Source: Ruminiclostridium josui JCM 17888 (GTDB lineage Bacteria > Bacillota > Clostridia > Acetivibrionales > DSM-1351). Taken from it: 64,000 nt of DNA. Both the position numbers and the translations under genes were made by a program. Positions 43,229-52,657 of this stretch are shown piece by piece (the stretch's first letter is position 1; every line of letters begins with the position of its first letter). Location of the stretch: positions 1,548,001-1,612,000 of the forward strand of contig NZ_JAGE01000001.1 of NCBI RefSeq assembly GCF_000526495.1. Direction: 5' to 3'. The notes below the pieces were generated by a model. The model was given only the letters and a program-made list of their open reading frames with translations, had not been told where the DNA came from and searched no databases.

Positions 43229-44386
43229 TTAATCAATATAATGTTCTGATTTCCGATTTCTGAACAAAAACAGTATTATAACTGCCAGCAACATTGCAAA
43301 AGCCGGTACGGCAGTGGTATAACTGCTTCCATAGCTGCTTACTATCATTCCGGTAAAAAGACCCATTACCACAGGCCCCAACGCTCCGGCTCCCATGTTA
43401 AAAGCCAGCATAGTACTGCTTTTTTCCCCGGTAAGCCTTGTAATCCAAATAGTAAGCAAAGGATAAAAAGGTGAACACGCAAAGCCGGCCAGTGCAAACC
43501 AGGCTATTGCCATACCCTGGTTTGAGTAAATAACCATAACAAATGAGATTATCGCCAAAATTCCGTGTACCAGCAATATCCTGACCATATCAATGCTTTT
43601 AATTAGCCTAACCGAAAGGGTTCGCCCTGCAAACATAGCAGCCCATATGAAGATACTTGCCGCAATTCCTGAAATCTTTCCATAGCCACGGCTTTCAAAA
43701 AACATTGGCGCAAACCCCCAAAGTCCGGTTTCTGCCGCAACATATAAAAATAGTGTCAGAGGTGCTACCATATTTATAGGTCTTGTAAATACTATTTTGT
43801 ACTGCTTTAATGTATTCTTCAGAGAAACTGTATTTACCTCTGAATGACCTTTGTATTTTACAGTATATAATGCCATACCTAAAAATAATATACCGATAAT
43901 ATAATATGTAATTCTCCACATTCCAAGAAAGACCGTGAACATCAGAAGCAGAAGAGGAGTTATTATAGCTCCTACGGTAAAAAAAACATTGATAAATGCT
44001 ATGTTAGAGTCTGCCTTTTGTGTATCATATGCTGTTGTGAGAGACACAATTGCATTCTGACATATACTGCCGAAAAATCCTATGAAAAATATCCCTGCCA
44101 TAGTCATAATGTAATACCTTGAAAACCCGAATATCAATGTTGCTGCTCCTAATCCGGCAAACGCAGCTCTTAATATCTTTTGTCCTCCATAGCTGTCTAC
44201 AAGAGTTCCTCCAATTAAAACTCCCAGTGTAAATCCCAAAAACTGAATGCTTACCATACTGCCCTGCTGTACTGACGTAAAACCCAGCTCTTCAGCCAGT
44301 CTGGGCATAGCAAGTCCTGATGATGACAGTATCATGGCAATTAGACATAATTGAACACATAATAAAGGGATTGTTATTTTTTTCAC
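43229..44386 (-). CDS. MFS transporter, substrate unknown
   Basis: A 12-helix major facilitator of about 385 residues. GLAMPRLAEELGFTSVQQGSM and the GGTLVDSYGGQKILR loop (motif A region between helices 2 and 3) mark the N-terminal half. The second half begins near residue 195 (FTRPINMVAPLTLFLYVAAE). It resembles sugar- or FucP-like carriers but the substrate cannot be read. I place the start at GTG 44386, which has GAGGTG upstream, rather than the TTG 12 codons earlier. It lies 12 bases before the BusR-like gene, so both share a transcript. Confidence 0.85.
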   Translation of the reverse strand: MKKITIPLLCVQLCLIAMILSSSGLAMPRLAEELGFTSVQQGSMVSIQFLGFTLGVLIGGTLVDSYGGQKILRAAFAGLGAATLIFGFSRYYIMTMAGIFFIGFFGSICQNAIVSLTTAYDTQKADSNIAFINVFFTVGAIITPLLLLMFTVFLGMWRITYYIIGILFLGMALYTVKYKGHSEVNTVSLKNTLKQYKIVFTRPINMVAPLTLFLYVAAETGLWGFAPMFFESRGYGKISGIAASIFIWAAMFAGRTLSVRLIKSIDMVRILLVHGILAIISFVMVIYSNQGMAIAWFALAGFACSPFYPLLTIWITRLTGEKSSTMLAFNMGAGALGPVVMGLFTGMIVSSYGSSYTTAVPAFAMLLAVIILFLFRNRKSEHYID

Positions 44387-44458
44387 TAGTGCACCTCTCA
44401 ATAGATTTAATTTTTGATTCAAGGTATATTATATCTTAAAATCATGTTTTTTCATTAA

Positions 44459-45553
44459 CTATTTACCCATTTCCAAGAGGTTTCTGGATTTTTTTATCTC
44501 TGCAACAAACCAAGTAATAGTCGGTATTATCACCTGCATTGGGAAAGTATAGTACGGATATATTTCCATAGTCCAGTAAGTCATTTCTATTATAGTATGA
44601 TAAACAATATAGGAAAAGTAAATCATCAGTAATCCCGTTTGAATTACAATAGACCTATAATCCTTTAAATTAAAGACTTTAGCTATTCCTTTACATGTGG
44701 CCAGAAGACATACCGCACATTTTACAAAAACGGAGAATATAAATATAAAGGAAACTGTTACTTCTACTCCCTGTATAAAAGTACCAATTCTAATTCTACT
44801 GGTAGCTGCGTAAGACGAAAAATAAAAGTTTTCCGTTAAGTTTCCTAGTACAGCAATATTCCTTATTGTAGTTATGATAATCATACTGCTTGCAATAAGG
44901 GTTCCCCATATGTACACCTTTTTAGGTGATTTTTTTGTTTGAAGAGATGAAAAAATACAAAGAAAAAGGACAGTCTCAGCCATAGGGAAGGAAAATGTTA
45001 TAAATCCCCCTTTCAGTACCGGGGTTAAACCATTTCCAAGTATCGGTTGAAGATAATTTAGTCGAAGCTGTGTCATTCCCAATATAAATACAAGAGCTGT
45101 AAAAAAAATAATTAACGGTGCAAAAACAGACGCGGTCCTGCTAATAACCTCAACGCCAAGATAAACTGCAGCTATACACACCAGCCCCAAACAAAACAAA
45201 GATACAAACATAGGGGTCTCAGGTAAAGCCACTACAGTTACAAATTCCCCAAAATTTCTAAGTACAATTCCTCCCAGGTGAAAGCCATACCAAATATATA
45301 TAGCAGACAAAATTTTACCCGTTACTTTCCCAAATACAATACCAAATATATCAAATAAATCTTTTCCTGGAAAAATCGACAGTAATCTTGAATATATCAG
45401 GAGCATTGGGATAAAGAAAACTGTGGCAAGTATCGCTGAAATCCATGCATCATTCTTAGCATTTCCACCTGCACCTATAATCATGGTTGTCCCAATAATA
45501 AACATTAATAATAAAATTATTCCTTCTTTATCTGATATCTGTTCCTTTAGCAT
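44459..45553 (-). CDS. Spore germination receptor B subunit (GerAB/GerKB permease family)
   Basis: An integral inner-membrane subunit that binds the germinant in GerA-type receptors; its family is related to amino-acid permeases. It is 364 residues with about ten membrane helices. It begins LKEQISDKEGIILLLMFIIG, followed by the IIGAGGNAKNDAW loop and LRNFGEFVTVVALPETP. The ATG at 45553 follows GGAAGGTAGG; the frame opens six codons earlier. It is the last gene of a four-gene ger operon, after gerAA-like, gerAC-like and a small D-type gene. Confidence 0.92.
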   Translation of the reverse strand: MLKEQISDKEGIILLLMFIIGTTMIIGAGGNAKNDAWISAILATVFFIPMLLIYSRLLSIFPGKDLFDIFGIVFGKVTGKILSAIYIWYGFHLGGIVLRNFGEFVTVVALPETPMFVSLFCLGLVCIAAVYLGVEVISRTASVFAPLIIFFTALVFILGMTQLRLNYLQPILGNGLTPVLKGGFITFSFPMAETVLFLCIFSSLQTKKSPKKVYIWGTLIASSMIIITTIRNIAVLGNLTENFYFSSYAATSRIRIGTFIQGVEVTVSFIFIFSVFVKCAVCLLATCKGIAKVFNLKDYRSIVIQTGLLMIYFSYIVYHTIIEMTYWTMEIYPYYTFPMQVIIPTITWFVAEIKKSRNLLEMGK

Positions 45554-45560
45554 TTTAAAC

Positions 45561-45770
45561 CTACCTTCCAAGTATTAATGTAATCAAATGCTCTATAGGC
45601 CTAAGAGGAGTGGGGATTTTAACATTAAGCGATAATAAAACTGCTAAAGTTAATGACAATGCTCCCAATATGCCGTTTATTAAATAGTCAGGCCATAATT
45701 TCTTTTTATACAACGGAAAACAATTAAAAATAATCAAAAACGTATAACCTGCAATTATAAAAACAATCAA
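45561..45770 (-). CDS. Small two-helix membrane protein of the ger operon (D-subunit-like)
   Basis: A 69-residue protein with two membrane helices (IVFIIAGYTFLIIFNCF; ILGALSLTLAVLLSLNV) joined by a basic loop, KKKLWP. It lies between the C- and B-subunit genes with spacing of only a few bases. Some Bacillus ger operons carry small D-subunit genes of this size and topology that tune receptor function. Sequence similarity cannot be confirmed here. Confidence 0.75.
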   Translation of the reverse strand: MIVFIIAGYTFLIIFNCFPLYKKKLWPDYLINGILGALSLTLAVLLSLNVKIPTPLRPIEHLITLILGR

Positions 45771-45775
45771 ATTCT

Positions 45776-46924
45776 TTACCCACCTTTTTTTACTGTTTTG
45801 TACAATAAAGCACTGTTTTTTATATGCACTTTAGCATCAACTTCAACCTCCGAGTTCCTGAAAACCTCCTCCCACTTATCCGCCACTCTTTTCCATTTTT
45901 TTACATCCCTTTCCATAAACTTCTCGCCAAACTTAAATATATCAGTACCATACTCTGACTGAATTTTCTTAATGAATGTTTCTATTTTTTTTTGAGTTGC
46001 TTTTGAAGCACTGTCTTCCAGCCTTATTACAGCCCGTTCATTAGAAAAGTTTTCATACCCTCCAACTTCATCGATACCCACAGTTGCTTGTATATCTACC
46101 TTAAATTTAAGCTTTCCTGTTTCTACAATAGGTTTAACCTTTGTTCTACTTCGTAATATTTCTAAAGATATGGGAGCCGATAAACCCGCGTCCTCATGGC
46201 TAACCAGAACTCCGCCTTTCACTTCGTCCCTTATAAAAAGCAGGTCTTTTGTTTCTTCACCATCTAGTTCACCTGCCAATTTATCGTTTCTTATAATGGC
46301 TGCACCTGCTACACGAGGAATTAAATTCCCCTCTATATTTTCAAGATGTACCGCAGGAATTACCGTAGAAGTCCCTTTAGTTTGTAATTCAATACTGTAA
46401 TCCAACAAATCCATTTTAGGTGCTTTACTTAGCCTGGACTCATTTTGCAATATTTTATCAAGAGCAAATGATTTTATACTTTCCGTTGTTTCATGTCCCT
46501 CAAGTATTTCTTTGGCTGTATCCTGCTGTGAGTACAGTATATTCACATCATTCCTTATTTCAGCATCCCGGATATAAACATCAAGAGCCTTTGTAATTCC
46601 TTCTTCTGCTACCTCCTTGCTTAAAATTACAATCTTGCAATGGCTCCAATAAAGTTTCTTTCCTGTAACCGATATTCCGTTTCTTATAGCATCCAGTATG
46701 GTTTTTCCCTTTACAGAGATAAGTTTTGATTTTGATTTTGTATCATTATCACCAACGCTCTCAACTACTTCAGCTGTTATGTTATATTGTTCAGAGTCTT
46801 TATCTATAGCTGCTCCCGCAACAATGGCAAGCTCGTCCACTTCTCTGTAGTTCCAGCATCCGGCTGTAAAAAATAAATTCAAAAAAATAATTATGGTCAT
46901 AACAACACTTTTTAATTTTTTCAT
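45776..46924 (-). CDS. Spore germination receptor C subunit, lipoprotein (Ger(x)C family)
   Basis: The lipid-anchored outer subunit of a GerA-type receptor. It is 382 residues. A signal peptide ends in the lipobox TAGC (Cys23), then WNYREVDELAIVAGAAIDKD, typical for the family. Later marks are HCKIVILSKEVAEEG, IPRVAGAAIIRNDKLAGEL and the C-terminal GTDIFKFGEKF. Its ATG overlaps the end of the A-subunit gene by four bases, showing translational coupling. Confidence 0.94.
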   Translation of the reverse strand: MKKLKSVVMTIIIFLNLFFTAGCWNYREVDELAIVAGAAIDKDSEQYNITAEVVESVGDNDTKSKSKLISVKGKTILDAIRNGISVTGKKLYWSHCKIVILSKEVAEEGITKALDVYIRDAEIRNDVNILYSQQDTAKEILEGHETTESIKSFALDKILQNESRLSKAPKMDLLDYSIELQTKGTSTVIPAVHLENIEGNLIPRVAGAAIIRNDKLAGELDGEETKDLLFIRDEVKGGVLVSHEDAGLSAPISLEILRSRTKVKPIVETGKLKFKVDIQATVGIDEVGGYENFSNERAVIRLEDSASKATQKKIETFIKKIQSEYGTDIFKFGEKFMERDVKKWKRVADKWEEVFRNSEVEVDAKVHIKNSALLYKTVKKGG

Positions 46925-48486
46925 TTATTCTTATTCCTATTGTTTTTATTTGAAACTTGTCTTGTCAAATCCTTCGAGAAGATTTTGGGTCTTAGAGTCA
47001 TCTTCCACCAGGGTGCACGAATCCAAGCATCTTGGCCATCATGGTTTGTAGCCCGAGTATTATTCATCATATATGGAACTCCAAAAGAACGAATACTCAT
47101 CATGTGGAGATATAGTGCAATAATACACATCAATAATCCGTATATGCCAAGGAATGACGCTCCCATCAAAAAAATCGTACGGAATACAATAGTGACACCT
47201 ATGGCATACATATTAATCAATGTGGTAATTCCCGTAAGTGCAGTAACTATGATTACCGGGGCACTAACCAGTTTTGCCTCAACTGCAGCCTGACCTAAAA
47301 CCAAAGTGCCCACAATATTTACTGCTTGTCCTACCGGCCCGGGCATTCTTGTACCCACTTCTCTTAAAATATCAAATATAAAAAGCATAAGAAACAAAGA
47401 GAGAGAGGTTGGAAAAGGAACACCCGCCCTGGAAGAAGAAATGCTTATCAGCAGCGGAGTCGGAATCATCTCCTGATCATATGTGACAAGAGCCAAAAAT
47501 AATGCAGGTATGATAGAAGAAGCCACTGCTGTAAAGCCCCTAATTATACGATTTGTGTTTGCAAAGATGTAGTTGTTATAATAATCCTCGCTAGCCTGAA
47601 AATACTCTACGGCAAGAAATGGCACTGTTAATACGAATGGGCTTCCATCTACAAATAAAGCAACTCGCCCTTCAAGAAGTTTAGACGCTACAACATCCGG
47701 CCTCTCAAATGCTCCTACAGTCTCAAAAGGCGAATAGGGAGCATCTTTAATAAGCTCCTGAATATAACCTGAATCCAAAATTCCGTCAATCTTTATTTTA
47801 TCTAAACGTTTGTCAAGTTCAGTTAAGACTTCTTCTATGGCCAAACCTTCCAAATAGCATATACAGATAGACGTATGAGTTCTTTCTCCCAATTCCCTGA
47901 ACTTGAACTTCAAATCAGGATTTTGAATTTTTCTTCGTAACAACGAAAGGTTCACCATCAGTGATTCCGTAAAACCTTCTCTGGGACCACGCACAACCTT
48001 TGAAGATTCCGGCTCTGAAATTGACCTCTTTTCCCAACCCTTGGTTTCAATGACCAGACCTTTATCATATCCCTCTAAAATAAAAAGGGTATCACCTGAA
48101 ATTATTGAACTAACCATCTTATTAATATCTGTCTCAATTTTTACATTGTTTGATACTATGACCTTTTCCTTGATGTCTTCCAACAGATTATTAATATCAA
48201 TATTCTGAGCAAGATTATCTTGTAGAACAGGCTGAATAATATTTTCATTCACAACCTCTGTGTTAACCATACCTTCTATATAAATAATGCAACACTTGGC
48301 CTGCTTAAAGCTCTTATTCTGGAATTCCCTTGTTACAAGTGTCTGATCATCCTTGAATATGGCTCTAAACAGCGATATATTATCCTCCAAATTTACCGTC
48401 ATTTTTTTTAATTGTGAAGGATTTTGAAACTGCCAAGCATTTTCAGGATAGTTTGCTTTATACTTTTTTGAGCCTTTTTTATACAT
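46921..48486 (-). CDS. Spore germination receptor A subunit (GerAA/SpoVAF family)
   Basis: Membrane subunit of a GerA-type nutrient receptor. It is 521 residues. A large soluble N-terminal region (1-290) includes VSSIISGDTLFILEGYDKGL and KRSISEPESSKVVRGPREGFTE split by short linkers. About five membrane helices follow from residue 300, with FLALVTYDQEMIPTPLLISI, PFPTSLSLFLMLFIFDILRE and GQAVNIVGTLVLGQAAVEA, all hallmarks of the family. It is the first gene of the ger operon. Expression in the forespore under sigma-G is expected from the family, but I did not identify its promoter. Confidence 0.95.
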   Translation of the reverse strand: MYKKGSKKYKANYPENAWQFQNPSQLKKMTVNLEDNISLFRAIFKDDQTLVTREFQNKSFKQAKCCIIYIEGMVNTEVVNENIIQPVLQDNLAQNIDINNLLEDIKEKVIVSNNVKIETDINKMVSSIISGDTLFILEGYDKGLVIETKGWEKRSISEPESSKVVRGPREGFTESLMVNLSLLRRKIQNPDLKFKFRELGERTHTSICICYLEGLAIEEVLTELDKRLDKIKIDGILDSGYIQELIKDAPYSPFETVGAFERPDVVASKLLEGRVALFVDGSPFVLTVPFLAVEYFQASEDYYNNYIFANTNRIIRGFTAVASSIIPALFLALVTYDQEMIPTPLLISISSSRAGVPFPTSLSLFLMLFIFDILREVGTRMPGPVGQAVNIVGTLVLGQAAVEAKLVSAPVIIVTALTGITTLINMYAIGVTIVFRTIFLMGASFLGIYGLLMCIIALYLHMMSIRSFGVPYMMNNTRATNHDGQDAWIRAPWWKMTLRPKIFSKDLTRQVSNKNNRNKNK

Positions 48487-48584
48487 AACGTCATCACCGC
48501 AATCAATTCTATATATTGATTATAGTTATTTGCAATTTAGTCATAAAATAAACAAAATTTATAAATTTTTTCAAAACAAATCAA

Positions 48585-48620
48585 AACCCTAAAAAGCTTT
48601 AATTACCGCCTTTTAGGGTT
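48585..48620 (-). terminator. Terminator after the alcohol dehydrogenase gene
   Basis: AACCCTAAAA and TTTTAGGGTT form a ten-pair stem followed on the minus strand by T-rich sequence. Confidence 0.75.
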
Positions 48621-48654
48621 TGTTAGGTAAAATGTTATTTGATTATACGTATTT

Positions 48655-49836
48655 TTATTTTGCAAGTTTATAAATTTCAAGTACATCCTGCCAGTAAAGC
48701 TTCTTTAGTCCTCCGATTGGATGTTCTTTTCCATACGCCTCACCAGTGGCTTTTTTAGCCATAAGCTCGAACTTGCTTTCCTCTATACCGATTTCTGTTA
48801 AAGTCGCCGGAAGACCCATCTTTTTATAAAATTCACGAAGTTTTGTAATTCCTTCCATCACAATTGCATCTGGGTCACGATAGCTGCCTTCTACTCCCAT
48901 TACATTAACAGCAAACTGTACAAACATATTAATGTTCGTCTTATAAACATACTGCATCCATGCGGGAGTTAATATTGCCAGACCAGCACCATGTGCAATA
49001 TCATATATGGCACTCAACTCATGCTCCATATCATGACAAGCCCAATCCTGTGCCCTTCCAAGTCCAAGTATGTCATTATGTGCAATAGTACCTCCAAAAC
49101 CAACCTGGCACCATGCGTCATAATTTTCAGGGTTTTGTGAAACTATCAAAGCATTTTTCATAATGGTTTTAAGGGTTGTCTCACACAAGCCATCTGTAAG
49201 GTCTGTATGTGTAGTATTTGTGAAATATCTCTCAAAAATATGGCTCATCATATCCGCTACCCCATTAGCGATTTGATTTTTAGGAAGTGTAAAAAACAAT
49301 TCCGGATTTACCATGCTAAGTACAGGTTTTAGATAATTGCTGCCATATCCCTTTTTAATTTGTTTTTCTTCATTTGTAATTACCGTATGAGGACTGGATT
49401 CACTTCCTGCTGCTGGTATTGTAAGAACAGTGGCAACAGGCAGAGCACCTTTAATTTCACCGCCATTTTCATAGAAATTCCATATATTGTCATTGCGTGC
49501 ACCTAGTGCTATGGCCTTTGCAGAGTCTATTACACTTCCGCCGCCTACTGCAAGTATCAGGTCCACCCCTTCTTTTTTACAAAGTTCGGCCCCCTCCTCG
49601 GCTAATGACAACCTAGGATTAGGAACTACACCACCCAGTTCAACAAATTCTATGTTATTTTCTTTCAGGGAATCAACCACCTGATGATATAGTCCACTTT
49701 TCTTGATGCTGTTTCCTCCATAATGTAAAAGCGCTTTTTTTGTATATGGTTTAATTAAACTGCCTATTTCCTTTTGTGTGTCCCTACCAAATATAATACG
49801 TGTAGGTAGATGCATATCGAAGTTTAGCATAGTCAT
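48655..49836 (-). CDS. Iron-containing alcohol dehydrogenase (butanol dehydrogenase-like)
   Basis: Interconverts an aldehyde and an alcohol with NAD(P)H, using an iron centre. It is 393 residues of the group III family: LPTRIIFGRDTQKEIG, the nucleotide-binding LAVGGGSVIDSAKAIALGA, GSESSPHTVITNEEKQIKKG, and metal ligands in NGVADMMSHIFERYF, AHDILGL-type and YDIAHGAGLAILTPAWMQY. It resembles the BdhA/YugJ branch. The divergent MerR gene and the 19-base-spacer promoter upstream indicate induction, probably by aldehyde or thiol stress. Confidence 0.95.
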   Translation of the reverse strand: MTMLNFDMHLPTRIIFGRDTQKEIGSLIKPYTKKALLHYGGNSIKKSGLYHQVVDSLKENNIEFVELGGVVPNPRLSLAEEGAELCKKEGVDLILAVGGGSVIDSAKAIALGARNDNIWNFYENGGEIKGALPVATVLTIPAAGSESSPHTVITNEEKQIKKGYGSNYLKPVLSMVNPELFFTLPKNQIANGVADMMSHIFERYFTNTTHTDLTDGLCETTLKTIMKNALIVSQNPENYDAWCQVGFGGTIAHNDILGLGRAQDWACHDMEHELSAIYDIAHGAGLAILTPAWMQYVYKTNINMFVQFAVNVMGVEGSYRDPDAIVMEGITKLREFYKKMGLPATLTEIGIEESKFELMAKKATGEAYGKEHPIGGLKKLYWQDVLEIYKLAK

Positions 49837-49955
49837 TTTCCTTTCTCACTTACTATTATTTTTCTCAAATGTTATTATACTAATTTTTCACCTTAATTAT
49901 TTGACCCATCTTCAATTAGAACGTTGATGGAGCATATTACTTAAAGTATAATAAA

Positions 49956-49986
49956 ATTGTAAACCTTAACGTAAACTTTAAGTCAA
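49956..49986 (-). promoter_or_regulatory. MerR-type promoter of the alcohol dehydrogenase gene
   Basis: TTGACT (49981-49986) and TACAAT (49956-49961) are separated by 19 bases, longer than usual. The spacer holds a CTTAA...TTAAG dyad. MerR-family activators untwist such long spacers. The adjacent divergent merR-type gene is the obvious regulator. Confidence 0.75.
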
Positions 49987-50017
49987 TAGTAATTTTAAAA
50001 ATACAGGAGAATCTTTA

Positions 50018-50392
50018 ATGACCTATTCTATAAAGGAAGTATCGGATAAAACTAATTTGAAAGCCCATGTTTTACGCTATTATGAAAGAGAAGGCCTCCT
50101 TCCTAATGTATCCAGAAGCGAAAGCGGGATACGCCGGTATTCAGAAGAAGACCTTGAATGGTTGGGTCTTATCTGCTGTCTGAAAAACACCGGAATGTCC
50201 ATTAAGCAAATCAGAGAATTTGTGGCACTAAGCGCTCAGGGTAAAGAAACCCTGAAGCAGCGTTGTGATATGCTCATAGCGCATAAAAAGATAGTTGAAA
50301 GTCAAATTGAGGAGATGCAAAACCATCTGATAAAAGTTACTCATAAAATAGAGTATTTTACTTCTCAGTATGAGGAGTATTTGGGCAGATGA
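50018..50392 (+). CDS. MerR-family transcription regulator (AdhR-like)
   Basis: A 124-residue activator or repressor. The N-terminal MerR helix-turn-helix and wing (SIKEVSDKTNLKAHVLRYYEREGLLPNVSR, split here as two parts: SIKEVSDKTNLKAHVLRYYE and REGLLPNVSR) is followed by SGIRRYSEEDLEWL and a long dimer coiled coil (82-115). The C-terminus is short with no ligand domain, and a cysteine pair ICC at 51-52 plus Cys88 may sense electrophiles, as in AdhR and NmlR. It is divergent from the iron alcohol dehydrogenase gene with a MerR-type promoter between them. Confidence 0.9.
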   Translation: MTYSIKEVSDKTNLKAHVLRYYEREGLLPNVSRSESGIRRYSEEDLEWLGLICCLKNTGMSIKQIREFVALSAQGKETLKQRCDMLIAHKKIVESQIEEMQNHLIKVTHKIEYFTSQYEEYLGR

Positions 50393-50412
50393 TAGGGATT
50401 TTACGGAGTCCT

Positions 50413-51237
50413 CTATTTCTTATTCTCAACAACAAGGCTTTTGGCCACAACATTCATTCTCTGGATATTTAGTGCAGTCAAATGCTTTATTTGCTCACTT
50501 ACTTTTTCCTGAACCTCTCTTAAAAGAGGTTTAATCATATAACCATAAATCAGAACCAAATCCATCTCAATGTATATTCCGTCCGGCCTGTTTTCAGCTC
50601 TAAACCTGGATATTTTTGATACACCAGGGATATTTGACGTTACATACTCAACTATCTGGTAAATTGTGTAATCTGATATGGTGTAATTCCCCATGTAACT
50701 AAAGGTGGGCCGAACAACGGATTTTTCTCCTACCAACTGATAGCTGCCTTTTCCTTTTCGTCTAAATATCTGAAGTGGGTCAAGAAAATAACCCGAGAAA
50801 TCTTTCTTAATTTCGAAGGTTGGAACAGGAATAACATGTTTTCCCTGTTCTCTTCTTGTTGCCAAAGCCTGCTTGATTTCATATTCGCTGGCAACATCGG
50901 TAATATATACTTTCTCATCTACAGGGCCTATTCCAAGCCTTTCAGCTATGGTTTCTACCATCCCGTCAGAGGTTCCCAGAATGAGAAGTGCTTGTGCATT
51001 GTAGCGGGTAAGTGCATTTGCTACATCTTCCGTATGTTTTTTGTCCGTGAATAATGCTCTTTTAATTGAGGCAATCTTAGTGCTTTCCTTTTTCGCTGAA
51101 ACGCCTGCAATAATCTGATTGCCCTTTATAAGAAGCCCGTCATCTATAATAAAATCAGTTCCGCGTTCTCTGGCAACCCATGAAGCTCTGTGGCTTTTGC
51201 CTGTCCCACTCGGGCCCACAAATCCTATTACTTTCAA
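50413..51237 (-). CDS. P-loop NTPase with Asp23/Gls24-like C-terminal domain
   Basis: A 274-residue protein of unknown role. The N-terminus is a P-loop NTPase (GFVGPSGTGKSHRASWVARE; IIDDGLLIKG; LLILGTSDGM), about 1-125. The C-terminal 100 residues resemble Asp23/Gls24 envelope-stress proteins (SDYTIYQIVEYVTSNIPGV, then DGIYIEMDLVLIYGYMI). The combination is conserved in clostridia as I recall it, but no function is established. It is a single gene, minus strand, ATG 51237. Confidence 0.85.
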   Translation of the reverse strand: MKVIGFVGPSGTGKSHRASWVARERGTDFIIDDGLLIKGNQIIAGVSAKKESTKIASIKRALFTDKKHTEDVANALTRYNAQALLILGTSDGMVETIAERLGIGPVDEKVYITDVASEYEIKQALATRREQGKHVIPVPTFEIKKDFSGYFLDPLQIFRRKGKGSYQLVGEKSVVRPTFSYMGNYTISDYTIYQIVEYVTSNIPGVSKISRFRAENRPDGIYIEMDLVLIYGYMIKPLLREVQEKVSEQIKHLTALNIQRMNVVAKSLVVENKK

Positions 51238-51593
51238 AAAGTACTCCTCCTAAGAATTTCACGTTTATTTTATTATTTTGTACTTAATTATTGCATCCTT
51301 ATAATATTAATATAGCACAAATTTCGTAAAAAGGGAAAAGAGAGTCTCAAGACTCTCTTTTCTTCTCCCCGGACATTCTTCTTTTGTTACTTTTAATGTT
51401 TTGTCTTTAGTAATTAAGTTATATTTTGTCATTTGTAAATTAGTTATATTAGCGTATTGCCAATACATATTATTTATTATCAATATACTGCAATTACACA
51501 ATATATTGTATTTATATACCGACTCTTTGTCAATATATATCAACCTCAAAAGGTCTAGTACTATATTACTATTTTTCCCGGCATTTGTAAATA
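51238..51593. other. 356-base gap with a terminator and nothing else recognised
   Basis: Apart from the hairpin at 51337-51361 this AT-rich stretch has no recognised feature. It should hold the promoter of the gene at 50413-51237. A 114-codon open frame across it lacks a ribosome site and family features. Confidence 0.5.
51337..51361 (-). terminator. Terminator after the YtxC-like gene
   Basis: AAAGAGAGTCT and AGACTCTCTTT form an 11-pair stem with a two-base loop. Both flanks are T-rich or A-rich, so it may work in both directions. Confidence 0.75.
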
Positions 51594-52511
51594 TTATTCT
51601 TTGCTGTCTGATTTTACCATTACAATAGAGCATATGTCGCAGCCATTGCATAAAACAACTTTTCCTGAAAAAACATTTTTTATGGTATCAAGAAGTTTCT
51701 TATTTTTAAACCTCTCCCAGTTGTGAACTATAATGTTTCTGGGAGCCAGTGTTATCAGGGAACTAACCAAAAGATCATCATGGCTTATATCTGCTTCAGA
51801 CAGCTCAGTTACAAATTCCTGAATACATTCATTGGTTATTTCATGCTTTTTTTCATCTAAAAGCATGTAGTTATCATCATACTCCATAACAACATGAACA
51901 ACGTTGAATTTTGGATCCTGTATTTCAACAAAATATTTCAAAAGCCTTATAAACTCCTTGTATTCACGTTCAATTAAAAAATCATCCACTGCATTATCAA
52001 TAATTTCTTCCAACTCTTTGTTATAATCTTTTAATCTAAAATTTACAAATCCGTCAAGTATAATATTATTAGAACCTTCAAAGTATTCTAATAACTTATT
52101 TACAATAAGATTCCTTCTACGTATTTGAAAAAGTGTATTAAAAAAAACCTTGTCATCATTTCTAATAATCTTTTTACATATTTCCAATATTTCCCGTTTG
52201 TCAGCAGAATTAAAATAACCATAGTTGCTGTTTATTATTCTGTTTAAAAGACGTTCTTCGTATTGCTGAATTATATAATCCGCAAGTGCATTTGATATAT
52301 GGTATTTTAACAGCTCATACTGACTGGTTTTCTTTGAAAATAATCCCTCCTCCTCCAAATTGCATAGGATGGAAGTTGCACCTTCAATATCAACTACTTT
52401 TATTGAGTAATTAATTCTTTTTTCTCTTAATTGCTGAAGTTCATTATCTATATGCTGTATAACGTTTTCTGCGCTATCATTAACTCCGATTGAGAGGTAT
52501 TGATACTGCAT
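51594..52511 (-). CDS. ytxC: Putative sporulation protein, YtxC family
   Basis: A 305-residue soluble protein. It begins MQYQYLSIGVNDSAENVIQH and continues as an all-helical protein with QYELLKYHISNALADYIIQQ and VVHVVMEYDDNYMLLDEKKH, features I associate with YtxC. It ends with a three-cysteine stretch (CNGCDIC). YtxC is linked to sporulation in bacilli and clostridia, but its biochemical role is unknown. I chose the ATG at 52511, with GAAGGGAAG upstream, over one 18 codons earlier. It is single, ending at the 51337 terminator. Confidence 0.8.
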   Translation of the reverse strand: MQYQYLSIGVNDSAENVIQHIDNELQQLREKRINYSIKVVDIEGATSILCNLEEEGLFSKKTSQYELLKYHISNALADYIIQQYEERLLNRIINSNYGYFNSADKREILEICKKIIRNDDKVFFNTLFQIRRRNLIVNKLLEYFEGSNNIILDGFVNFRLKDYNKELEEIIDNAVDDFLIEREYKEFIRLLKYFVEIQDPKFNVVHVVMEYDDNYMLLDEKKHEITNECIQEFVTELSEADISHDDLLVSSLITLAPRNIIVHNWERFKNKKLLDTIKNVFSGKVVLCNGCDICSIVMVKSDSKE

Positions 52512-52657
52512 CAACTTCACTTCCCTTCGTGTGTAGTATATGTTTTCGTATAATGTTGTATTCAAAAGGCATTTAACAGTTTATTCTAAGTTATGTTACA
52601 TTATATGCATCCTATATTTTATAGGTACTACACACATTAAGATTATTTGTATGGTAA

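Noticed and set aside
51307-51651. 114-codon open frame as a gene
   Set aside because: No ribosome site, AT-driven composition, overlaps the YtxC gene end and spans a terminator.
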